Origin: SpSt-28 sp036824555
Lineage (GTDB): Archaea > Aenigmatarchaeota > Aenigmatarchaeia > CG10238-14 > SpSt-28
Assembly (NCBI GenBank): GCA_036824555.1
Contig: DAISZX010000009.1
Location: forward strand, 1-14,154
Direction: 5' to 3'
DNA: 14,154 bases
A program made the position numbers and the translations under genes. Below the pieces are notes generated by a model. That model was not told the origin of the DNA. It made no database searches and saw only the letters and a list, made by a program, of their open reading frames with translations. This document shows positions 1 through 6,278 of the stretch, piece after piece; position 1 is the first letter of the stretch; each line of letters starts with the position of its first letter.

Positions 1-373
1 TTCTTAAAGCCTGCTGAGCATCGCTCGTCATAGCATCCGCTTCATCCAAAATTATCAATTTAAATGGAACGTCTCCAATAGCAACAGTCCTGGCGAATTC
101 TTTAACTTGCCCTCTTATAACATCTATGCCTCTTTCATCTGATGCATTTAACTGTAAAACATTTTGCCTCCATTGATCGCCATATAATTCTCGCGCCAGC
201 ACCAGTGCCAAAGTTGTTTTACCAGTACCTGGTGGTCCTGCAAAAAGCATATGCGGGATGTTTTTACTTTTTGCAAAGGCTTTTACTCTTTCCACTGTAC
301 TCTCTTGATTTATTATTTCGTCAAATGTTTTTGGTCTGTATTTTTCAGCCCAAACTTCAAATTCTTTTGCCAT
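1..373 (-). CDS. rfcS: Replication factor C small subunit, N-terminal part (runs off left edge)
   Basis: This is the clamp-loader ATPase that opens the PCNA ring onto primed DNA during replication. The visible 124 residues start MAKEFEVWAEKYRPKTFDEI, the standard RFC opening with the WxEKYRP RFC box. They continue with a Walker A GPPGTGKTT near residue 45, an NASDERGID segment, a Walker B LIILDEAD near residue 110, and the DEAD-following SDAQQALR box typical of clamp loaders. The start ATG (complement of 371-373) is preceded by an AT-rich spacer. The gene lies 32 nt downstream of the HerA-like gene on the same strand, so the two are probably co-transcribed. The sensor and C-terminal collar domains, and any intein, would lie outside the window. 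Confidence 0.97.
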   Translation of the reverse strand, partial: MAKEFEVWAEKYRPKTFDEIINQESTVERVKAFAKSKNIPHMLFAGPPGTGKTTLALVLARELYGDQWRQNVLQLNASDERGIDVIRGQVKEFARTVAIGDVPFKLIILDEADAMTSDAQQALR

Positions 374-405
374 AATTTTTTATTTCACTTTCCTCATTAA
401 AAACT

Positions 406-1695
406 TTAAATCAATGCAGCTGTACCACCAGAATGCCATGACACTCTTGGCCTTATGGCAACTGTAAAAACTTTTTCTAGATTATCATCCAAAATTAGTG
501 CAGCTCCTGGCCATCTTGGTAAAGAATTCAAGTAAGATTCTAACTCTTCTTGCATATATGTTTGCATAACAGCATGCAACGCTTGAACATCATCTCTTGA
601 CGTAAGTCTAAAGGAAATTACAATATCTGTTTGACTCAAAATTTCTTGATGAATTTTATTTGGCATTTGAGTTATAACTACTAAACCAACTCCTGGCTCT
701 CTACCTTGCTTTGCAATTATTTTAATTGGTTCGCTACTAGCAACATCTTTATCGCTTGGAATAAAATTATGTGCTTCTTCTAAAATCAACCAAACTATTG
801 GAAATGTGAATTTCGGTTTTTCTCCTGTTATCTTAAACTTTTCTTCTTCTTTCCTAGCTAAAACTCTCAATCTATAAATCTCTCTTGCTATCAATGCAAC
901 TAACAAATTTCTCAATTCCTCTGACCTCATTCTCGAAACATCTATAACAGTTATTTTTCCTGGTTCAGCAATTTCTTCAATCCTTGTTCCCTCTTTAACT
1001 ATAAGTTTCCATTCATTAGCAACCGACAATAAGCTTACTAAAGCGTCTCTAACCTCTTTTTTTGTCTCTTCATCTTTTCTTATTTCTTCAATTAAATCCG
1101 TCAAATCAAACTTTTCTTTCTCTCTTTGCAATTTTGTAAAATTCTTCTCTAATGCAACACCTTCTTCGCTCAATCTATCTAACTTAAAAGCTAGCAATAT
1201 TTCTTCTGGAGTTAAATCGCTTAAGCTCAAAGCAATCGTTCCGTCTACAGGAACCCCAGCTTTTTTGTAACTCTCCAATTGTCCAATGGGAACTAAAACT
1301 TTAAGATTGGTTAAACCTTTTGGTTCTAATTGCCACTCTTTTAACAAACTCTTTTGCTGCTCGTTAGGATACTTCATACTCCAGTAAATTCCTACTGGAT
1401 CAACAACAATAAAAGACATTTTGTTTCTGTATTCATCAGGTAAAAAAGAAAATTCCTCTAAAATTGTTCCCATCGAGTACGACTTTCCGGATCCCCTTTT
1501 GCCACAAACTAAAATCACATGAATTTTTAGAAAGTCAAGGTAAACTTTTGTTGTTAAATGAGCATCTTCTCCCTTACCAACAATATGCTTACCAATATAA
1601 CCTGCAGCTGTGCTACCAAATTTCTCCAAATCTTTTCTCTCTCTTCCAACAACAGTTGGATAAGCTTTAACAATATCTTCGTAAAATTCTCTCAT
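406..1695 (-). CDS. HerA-like (DUF87) hexameric ATPase/DNA translocase
   Basis: 429 residues of the HerA/FtsK superfamily, ring ATPases that move along or pump DNA. Walker A is CGKRGSGKSY (residues 64-73) and Walker B is LILEEAHNF (303-311). The segment QGREPGVGLVVITQMP (330-345) carries the GR and TQ signatures of HerA proteins, and ILSQTDIVISFRLTSRDDV follows the usual sensor region. The region before Walker A is only about 60 residues, with a motif like HLTTKVYLDFLKIHV. A full HAS-barrel as in canonical HerA is therefore reduced, and I see no HerA-associated NurA gene here. It is followed by rfcS on the same strand, which suggests a DNA replication or repair role. A TATA-like TTTTATATT (complement 1729-1737) lies in the divergent promoter region shared with the peptide cassette. 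Confidence 0.88.
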   Translation of the reverse strand: MREFYEDIVKAYPTVVGRERKDLEKFGSTAAGYIGKHIVGKGEDAHLTTKVYLDFLKIHVILVCGKRGSGKSYSMGTILEEFSFLPDEYRNKMSFIVVDPVGIYWSMKYPNEQQKSLLKEWQLEPKGLTNLKVLVPIGQLESYKKAGVPVDGTIALSLSDLTPEEILLAFKLDRLSEEGVALEKNFTKLQREKEKFDLTDLIEEIRKDEETKKEVRDALVSLLSVANEWKLIVKEGTRIEEIAEPGKITVIDVSRMRSEELRNLLVALIAREIYRLRVLARKEEEKFKITGEKPKFTFPIVWLILEEAHNFIPSDKDVASSEPIKIIAKQGREPGVGLVVITQMPNKIHQEILSQTDIVISFRLTSRDDVQALHAVMQTYMQEELESYLNSLPRWPGAALILDDNLEKVFTVAIRPRVSWHSGGTAALI

Positions 1696-1798
1696 AAGAA
1701 TTATTGTAGTTATTGCATTTATTAGGAATATAAAATTAATTTAAATTACTTTCCAAAAATGTATTACTGAATATAAGAGGTTGAAAATTAATATATAC
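1696..1798. promoter_or_regulatory. Divergent promoter region between the HerA-like gene and the peptide cassette
   Basis: About 100 nt, very AT-rich. On the minus strand TTTTATATT (1737-1729) is a plausible TATA box for the HerA-like gene. On the plus strand there are two candidates: TTTAAATTA around 1740-1748, and AATATAAG at 1770-1777. The second lies about 26 nt before the GTG at 1799 and would give a leaderless start there. An AGAGG at 1776-1780 could serve as a weak ribosome site for a codon near 1787, but it directly abuts the TTG at 1781. The true start of the small peptide gene is therefore not settled by sequence alone. Confidence 0.45.
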
Positions 1799-1939
1799 GT
1801 GCCGCACATAATAACAGATAGAGAAGAAGCATCTAGATATGTATACGACTGGTATAACTGGCCAAACTGGAGTAATTGGGGTAGGAGAGCTGGAGAAAGA
1901 AAGGATCCATATATCTTCGTAAAGAAATATAGCATATGA
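1799..1939 (+). CDS. Trp-rich small peptide, probable RiPP precursor with tandem W-X-N motifs
   Basis: A 46-residue frame from a GTG start (52 residues if TTG at 1781 is used). The first part (PHIITDREEASR) looks like a charged leader. It runs into YVYD and then WYNWPNWSNW at residues 18-27, which is three adjacent Trp-X-Asn triplets plus a fourth Trp. A basic tail follows (GRRAGERKDPYIFVKKYSI). Trp is normally rare, so four in ten residues is striking. The stop TGA overlaps the ATG of the next gene (ATGA at 1936-1939), showing that this frame is translated and coupled to the peptidase. Radical SAM/SPASM enzymes of the triceptide class crosslink aromatic residue 1 to residue 3 of such triplets (established for that family). 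That this peptide is a substrate is inference from motif and neighbours. Confidence 0.72.
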   Translation: MPHIITDREEASRYVYDWYNWPNWSNWGRRAGERKDPYIFVKKYSI

Positions 1940-2763
1940 AAATAATCTTCCTAACAAACTCTCAAGAAAAAGAAATAGCCAGAAGTTTCAAGAAGAGCGT
2001 AAAGATTGTGAAAAAACTTCCTCAATCTATGGAGAATTTTTGCCAGGAACGATACAAAACTTATTTTAACCATTTCAAGAACGAGATATCGAGAATTAAG
2101 GTGAAATCAAAACAACTAAAAATATTAAAAAGTTTCTTATTAAAATTGGATAAAATATTTATTTCGACAAACATATTCAAAGGACCTAATGTTCCTGAAG
2201 GATCTGCTTTTGAGAATGGAATAATTCTAAAATATAATCTGTTCTACAAAGATTTTAAGTTTGCATTGATACATGAGGCATTTCACTTTCTTTTCCATAG
2301 GAAACAAAAGATTGACAGAGAAAAAATGGAAAAAGAAGCAAATGTCGCATCTTTTATTTTGATGCAAATACCCACGTTACTATGGGATTATATGAAGCTT
2401 CCGTACACTTTTTCCATTTGGAAAACAGATATAAAAGAGTTGTCAAGACTAAAATTCAAACCAAGAGTTATAACATGTGAAGAATATCTTTGGTTAAAAT
2501 ATGGCGCACTGAAATGGAATAAAGATACTTACAATATTAAGATAAATGCAGCAAAAAAGATGATAGATAAAGTTAAAATAACAAAAAATTATGGAGAGTA
2601 CTCTTTACCATTCGTCTTTTGGCCAGGAAAAGAAATCATAATAAAAGATTGCATTTATTTACCTAAAAATTTTGCTGAAAGGGATTTAAAATTTTTTGAA
2701 AAAGAATTCTATGAAAGAGTTAAAAATACTCGGAAAAGAGTTGTTTTATATAGAGACCTTTGA
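1936..2763 (+). CDS. HExxH metallopeptidase, ImmA/IrrE (M78)-like, in the RiPP-like cassette
   Basis: 275 residues. The key signature is ALIHEAFHFLFHRK (110-123) with the zinc-binding HExxH at 113-117. It is followed by MEKEANVASFILMQIP (131-146), which matches the E-x-EAN-x-F-A...LM-P block after the HExxH in ImmA/IrrE-type peptidases, where a glutamate supplies the third zinc ligand. No signal peptide or membrane helix is seen, so it should be cytoplasmic. The rest is Lys/Ile-rich and unrecognised. The start ATG overlaps the stop of the Trp-rich peptide gene, and the 3' end overlaps the maturase start at 2711, so the three genes look translationally linked. A role in removing the leader from the modified peptide is the natural inference. 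Classical ImmA proteins instead cleave a repressor, and no HTH gene is present here. Confidence 0.75.
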   Translation: MKIIFLTNSQEKEIARSFKKSVKIVKKLPQSMENFCQERYKTYFNHFKNEISRIKVKSKQLKILKSFLLKLDKIFISTNIFKGPNVPEGSAFENGIILKYNLFYKDFKFALIHEAFHFLFHRKQKIDREKMEKEANVASFILMQIPTLLWDYMKLPYTFSIWKTDIKELSRLKFKPRVITCEEYLWLKYGALKWNKDTYNIKINAAKKMIDKVKITKNYGEYSLPFVFWPGKEIIIKDCIYLPKNFAERDLKFFEKEFYERVKNTRKRVVLYRDL

Positions 2764-3968
2764 TAATAACTTTTTTATCTTTTCTCCAGAAGATGGTAGC
2801 TGGATTATCACTCCCAGTTAGTTGATGAAGAAATAGCAAAAAAATATTTACCCAAGAGGAAAGCAGAAAAATATGTGGATGTTAGAGATATTGTATTAAA
2901 CACGACGGATAGCTGCAATTTAGAATGTGTTTATTGTTATGTAGGAAAACATACTAAAAGCATCTTTCTTATGAAATAGGAAAAGAGATTATAGATAGGA
3001 TAATAAAATTATATTCGTCGCTTAATCTGAAGAGGCCAATTGAAATATGTCTACACGGCAGCGAGCCTCTTATGAATTGGGATAACATCAGAAAACTAAT
3101 AGAATATGGAAATTCCATAAATAAAAAATATGAAAGTGTCGTTATTAAATTTGGTCTACAAACAAATGCAACACTTATAAATAGAGAAATTGCAGAATTT
3201 CTTAAAGCTAACGACGTTGGCGTTAGTGTTTCGATTGATGGTCCGGAGGAAATTCATAACAGAAGCAGAAAAATGTTAGGTGGTGGTCCGTCATTCGATA
3301 AAGTAATAAAAGGAATAAATATATTGACGGAGCATTATGGTAAAATTAATGCACTTACTGTTATATCCAAATATAATGTTGATGAACTTAACTATGTATA
3401 CAAATGGTTAAAAGAGAGTAGTCTATTTGATCAGGTAAGGTTTCTCTTTGTTCATCCAGATAAATATGGTAGAGGTATTGAACATCTGCCACCTATAGAA
3501 ACTCTTATCAGAAACTACATCCCTATATTCGTAAATGAGTTAGAAGAATTCTCAAGGAGTGGAAAATACTTCTTAAATAATATAGAGACAAGAATAATAA
3601 CATTTGCGCTGCCAAGAGTTTCACCAGTTTGTGGAAGGCGTGCAAATAGCTTTATACAATCCGCAATATACATCGATATTGATGGGACAATAAGAGAATG
3701 CGACTCAATATTACATTCAAAACTGGAGAAGTATAACATCCTTTTCAATGTGAGAGATTTGGAGCAAATACTGAATGCCCCAGAAAATTTTAGGATGACG
3801 ATGTCGACGTTACCCAAAAATTGTAGGTCTTGCTCATTGCTGTTCTTCTGTGGTGGCGGATGTCCGTCTGAAGTAGTAAATGGAACAAACTATTATTGCC
3901 CCGTATACAAGAGAGAATACATAGAAGTTATTAGAAGAATGCCCTATTTTATTAAATCCATACAATGA
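2711..3968 (+). pseudogene. Radical SAM/SPASM peptide maturase with two single-base frameshifts
   Basis: Read across three frames this is one maturase of about 420 residues. Segment 1 (from ATG 2711) reads MKELKILGKELFYIETFDNN and on to EDGSWIITPS before a TAG. Segment 2 gives LVDEEIAKKYL and on to TTDSCNLECVYCY, containing the CX3CX2C that binds the SAM [4Fe-4S] cluster. Segment 3 carries HLSYEIGKEIIDRI, ICLHGSEPL, LQTNATL, VSIDGP and a C-terminal SPASM domain (GTIREC, then CRSCSLLFFCGGGC, then a final C), fitting the GX4C ... CX2CX5CX3C ... C pattern for auxiliary clusters. The frame is lost at about 2816-2820 (AGTTA where AGTTTA is expected) and at 2956-2959 (AAAA where AAAAA is expected). 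Each is one base short in a homopolymer. Family knowledge: such enzymes modify ribosomal peptides. Whether this copy is functional is open. Confidence 0.82.
3072..3968 (+). CDS. Longest intact piece of the radical SAM/SPASM maturase
   Basis: This 298-residue frame is the only long uninterrupted part of the maturase and is what a gene caller would report. It begins MNWDNIRKLIEYG just after the ICLHGSEPL motif. It covers the second half of the radical SAM barrel (LQTNATLI, VSVSIDGPEEIHNRSR) and the whole SPASM domain with seven cysteines. It lacks the CX3CX2C cluster motif, which lies upstream in another frame, so it could not be a working radical SAM enzyme alone. No ribosome site precedes the ATG at 3072. 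I regard it as part of the 2711-3968 gene, not a separate protein. Confidence 0.6.
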   Translation: MNWDNIRKLIEYGNSINKKYESVVIKFGLQTNATLINREIAEFLKANDVGVSVSIDGPEEIHNRSRKMLGGGPSFDKVIKGINILTEHYGKINALTVISKYNVDELNYVYKWLKESSLFDQVRFLFVHPDKYGRGIEHLPPIETLIRNYIPIFVNELEEFSRSGKYFLNNIETRIITFALPRVSPVCGRRANSFIQSAIYIDIDGTIRECDSILHSKLEKYNILFNVRDLEQILNAPENFRMTMSTLPKNCRSCSLLFFCGGGCPSEVVNGTNYYCPVYKREYIEVIRRMPYFIKSIQ

Positions 3969-3999
3969 TGAATTAATCCATGATAAATTATTATTAGTC

Positions 4000-4084
4000 G
4001 GGGCCGTAGTCTAGCTTGGTCTAGGACGCCACCTTGGGGAGGAACAAAATGGTGGTAACCCGAGTTCAAATCTCGGCGGCCCCA
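4000..4084 (+). tRNA. tRNA-Pro (GGG) with a 10-nt intron
   Basis: The acceptor stem GGGGCCG (4000-4006) pairs with CGGCCCC (4077-4083), with discriminator A at 4084. The D arm is GTCTAGCTTGGTCTAGGAC. The T arm is CCGAG TTCAAAT CTCGG. The anticodon stem CCACC (4029-4033) pairs with GGTGG (4051-4055), but 17 nt lie between them. Removing AGGAACAAAA (4040-4049) leaves the 7-nt loop TTGGGGT with anticodon GGG (4036-4038). TTG can pair with CAA, leaving the 3-nt bulge AAT on the 3' side, a reduced bulge-helix-bulge of the kind EndA cuts at position 37/38. No CCA is encoded. It lies 31 nt after the maturase. Confidence 0.9.
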
Positions 4085-4204
4085 CATTAGCTCTCTACTT
4101 GCTTATTAAAATGAAATGAATAGCAAGATTATGTAAGATTGTTAGATAGATAATTGTCTCAGTTTTCAGACTTATTAAATTAGTTTTAATATAGATTTCT
4201 ATCA

Positions 4205-4278
4205 GGGGACGTAGTCTAACTTGGCTAGGACGCGGGCCTTGGGCGCCCGGAATCTGGGTTCAAATCCCAGCGTCCCCA
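4205..4278 (+). tRNA. tRNA-Pro (TGG)
   Basis: 74 nt with a perfect cloverleaf. The acceptor GGGGACG (4205-4211) pairs with CGTCCCC (4271-4277), with discriminator A. The D arm is GTCTAACTTGGCTAGGAC. The anticodon stem CGGGC/GCCCG holds loop CTTGGGC, giving anticodon TGG. The T arm is CTGGG TTCAAAT CCCAG. There is no intron and no encoded CCA. It sits 120 nt after the first tRNA-Pro and closely resembles it in the D arm. TTTTAATATA at about 4183-4192 is a plausible TATA box. With the GGG tRNA, the pair would cover all or most Pro codons. Confidence 0.95.
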
Positions 4279-4334
4279 CTCACTTTCTATACTAACAAAT
4301 TACAGAGGCTTTTCTATTGAATAATTACCAATCA

Positions 4335-5432
4335 TTAACCAGAGTAGGAGTAAATTTTAATGATATTATTGCTAAAATGTATTTCTCCTTCACTGAGAAG
4401 AGAGAATGAAATGTTATTTGATGGATACAACAAAATTTCGTTGCCGAGTAGATCTTTACTAATGTTTATCTTAACAACAGACGATGGAAATCTACCTATG
4501 AACACTTTTTGATTATTCACTCTCATCTCAACCACAGGACTATCTTGCTGAACGAGAACTGAAGAAAATTCTAAAGCATAGAAATTATCTATCTCTTGTG
4601 GAGAAAGAAGTAGCTCAAAGGAGTGAGGAAAAGATTTGTATTTAATTTCAACTCTAGCTTCTTGGATATAATAGAATGTTTTAAAAAATATTCCAAGTCC
4701 CTCGTTTTCGACTCCTATGCTTATAACATTAAACTCTTTTATTTCACTAACGTTAAAGACTATCTCTTCAAAGCCAGGAGCAGCTTTTTTTCTAAATACG
4801 GTGTTCCCATTTAATTTTACTACAAGATAGCCGGAACCGCTAGCATCCACTATTCTGATTTTAAGCTTAACTTCCTCTATTTCTCTCTTTTCTCTATCGA
4901 AGAAGAGCCTAGCTTCTTTCGATGAGAATAAAGACCTTTCTACTACAAAATCGGATTTGCTATCTACTTTCTTGTTGCCGTAGTTGGAAACTGTAAAATC
5001 TTGTATAGAAATTGAGCGGGAAGTTAAAGTTAGAGTCGGTACAACATGGAGCGTAACATGTATAGAATCCTCTCCGCCTTTTCCCTTGGCTATTATATAG
5101 CCAGAGTACTTTCCATAAGAGCTTGGAGAACTCAAAATTGCTTTTACTTCTTTTTCACCATAAACATCGAAGTTGTTTTCTGGGAAAGAAACAAAACTAG
5201 AAATAGTTTCATTGGCGACCATATTTATGCTCGTTAGATTACCTATAATCTTAAAAGTTATCGTTTTTTGAGTATTTGGAAGCATTTTGACAGAAATCGA
5301 CCTTGGTGTTAGAGATGGTGGTAGCTCTGGGGGGGTTGTCCAAAAGACGAGTAGAATTCCAATTAAAATTAAGGCTCCTAGAAGAATGAATGCAAACTCA
5401 TCTATTATCTTAGCTTGTGACTTATGCTTCAT
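4335..5432 (-). CDS. Membrane-anchored extracellular beta-rich protein, unknown function
   Basis: I do not recognise a named family. From the ATG at 5432 the protein has about 365 residues: a short basic N terminus (MKHKSQAK), then IIDEFAFILLGALILIGILLVFW, a membrane anchor resembling archaeal class III (pilin-type) signal peptides of the K-x-Q...E-F kind but with altered spacing. A PPELPPSLTP linker follows. The rest is beta-strand-rich, with one Ig-like stretch (ISVKML ... HVTLHVVP) and a second domain (ARLFF ... RVEIKYKSF) that could be a jelly roll. The N-x-S/T sites fit an exported glycoprotein. The frame is also open from ATG 5468 (overlapping the rps17e stop as TGATG) and TTG 5471. I prefer 5432 because of the anchor position and a TATA-like TTTTATTTAT (5460-5451) 23 nt upstream. 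Confidence 0.75.
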   Translation of the reverse strand: MKHKSQAKIIDEFAFILLGALILIGILLVFWTTPPELPPSLTPRSISVKMLPNTQKTITFKIIGNLTSINMVANETISSFVSFPENNFDVYGEKEVKAILSSPSSYGKYSGYIIAKGKGGEDSIHVTLHVVPTLTLTSRSISIQDFTVSNYGNKKVDSKSDFVVERSLFSSKEARLFFDREKREIEEVKLKIRIVDASGSGYLVVKLNGNTVFRKKAAPGFEEIVFNVSEIKEFNVISIGVENEGLGIFFKTFYYIQEARVEIKYKSFPHSFELLLSPQEIDNFYALEFSSVLVQQDSPVVEMRVNNQKVFIGRFPSSVVKINISKDLLGNEILLYPSNNISFSLLSEGEIHFSNNIIKIYSYSG

Positions 5433-5467
5433 AGAATTATGTTGGAGACAATAAATAAAAACGCTCA

Positions 5468-5665
5468 TCAAGAATTCTGACTCTCGATCTTCTTTAACCT
5501 AGTTATATATCCAGCAACAACGTTTCTTAGTTTTTTAGAAGGAATACCGACATACTTCTTAACTATTTCCTTATTTTTTTCAAAATCTGTTGTGAATTCA
5601 TCTTTATGCTCCCTATAAAGCTTTTCTCCTATATTCTTTATCATCGTTGTCTTTATTCTTCCCAT
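5468..5665 (-). CDS. rps17e: Ribosomal protein eS17 (S17e)
   Basis: 65 residues, the usual archaeal size. It begins MGRIKTTMIKNIGEKLY, the conserved eS17 opening, and contains KKYVGIPSKKLRNVVAGYITRL, the conserved core that packs on the small-subunit head. The 8-nt gap from endA and a ribosome site AGGTGAT (complement of about 5669-5675, overlapping the endA stop) indicate co-transcription with the upstream endonuclease gene. Its stop overlaps a possible start of the downstream membrane protein. Confidence 0.96.
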   Translation of the reverse strand: MGRIKTTMIKNIGEKLYREHKDEFTTDFEKNKEIVKKYVGIPSKKLRNVVAGYITRLKKIESQNS

Positions 5666-5673
5666 TAAATCAC

Positions 5674-6234
5674 CTATGGTTTCAATCTTTTTATTTCATA
5701 ATAAGTCACATCATTCTCCTTATCAACTACTGCCCAAACAAAAGTTGCTCTTATGTTATGCGCTAATCTTACTGCTCTTGACATTTCAGGCAATGAAAAA
5801 GCTGCTTCTTCTGGAACCGCATGAACAACAAATTTTGTATGTTCAAATGGTGCTTTTGGTCCTCTCTTTATCTTTACCCCTTTCTCATAAACACGAAAAT
5901 GAGCACCAAATTTGTATCCAGTCTTTACTAAGTATCCTTTATCCCTCAAATCGGAATAAACAACGTATTGGGCATGAAATTGATTTACTTTCTTTTCCCC
6001 AATTCTAAGCATTTCACTTATGCTAATCATTCTCTTTTTGTTGTTTTCCAAAACATAAATTTTTAACTTCCCCTTTTGTAACAAATAAGTAGCTTCTATT
6101 AAATCTAACTCTAACCTCTCTGGAGCTTCCAAAGGCATTGGTTTACCGTAGCCTGCTTCTTCATACAGACTCACAGCTTCTCTATTCCAAATTACTACTC
6201 TATCCTCCAACAATTCTCCCTCAAAAATCCTCAT
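5674..6234 (-). CDS. endA: tRNA-splicing endonuclease subunit (EndA family)
   Basis: 186 residues. EndA cuts the bulge-helix-bulge at tRNA exon-intron junctions in archaea. The N-terminal domain (about 1-85) precedes the catalytic fold, which begins FHAQYVVYSDLRDKGYLVKTG. FGAHFRVYEKG supplies the catalytic Tyr (116) and EHTKFVVHAVPE the catalytic His (132). The third residue is normally a Lys in a V-R-K-K-like motif before the A-V-V-D strand. Here the aligned stretch is AHNIRATFVWAVVD, with Ala163 where Lys is expected. It may therefore be a non-catalytic partner of an alpha2-beta2 enzyme, or use a different residue. The gene lies next to an intron-bearing tRNA-Arg and starts the endA-rps17e transcript. 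GGAGG (complement 6249-6253) sits about 14 nt before the ATG, with a TATA-like box further up. Confidence 0.93.
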   Translation of the reverse strand: MRIFEGELLEDRVVIWNREAVSLYEEAGYGKPMPLEAPERLELDLIEATYLLQKGKLKIYVLENNKKRMISISEMLRIGEKKVNQFHAQYVVYSDLRDKGYLVKTGYKFGAHFRVYEKGVKIKRGPKAPFEHTKFVVHAVPEEAAFSLPEMSRAVRLAHNIRATFVWAVVDKENDVTYYEIKRLKP

Positions 6235-6278
6235 AATAGATTATTAAACCTCCATCTAGAATTTTATTTATTTTTAAA

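Noticed and set aside
142..375. Plus-strand frame of 77 codons at the left end.
   Set aside because: It is antisense to a clear RfcS coding region with conserved motifs.
1736..1957. Minus-strand frames of 64-73 codons over the peptide gene.
   Set aside because: They are mirror images of the plus-strand peptide frame, have no family features and would cover the divergent promoter. The ATGA overlap supports the plus frame.
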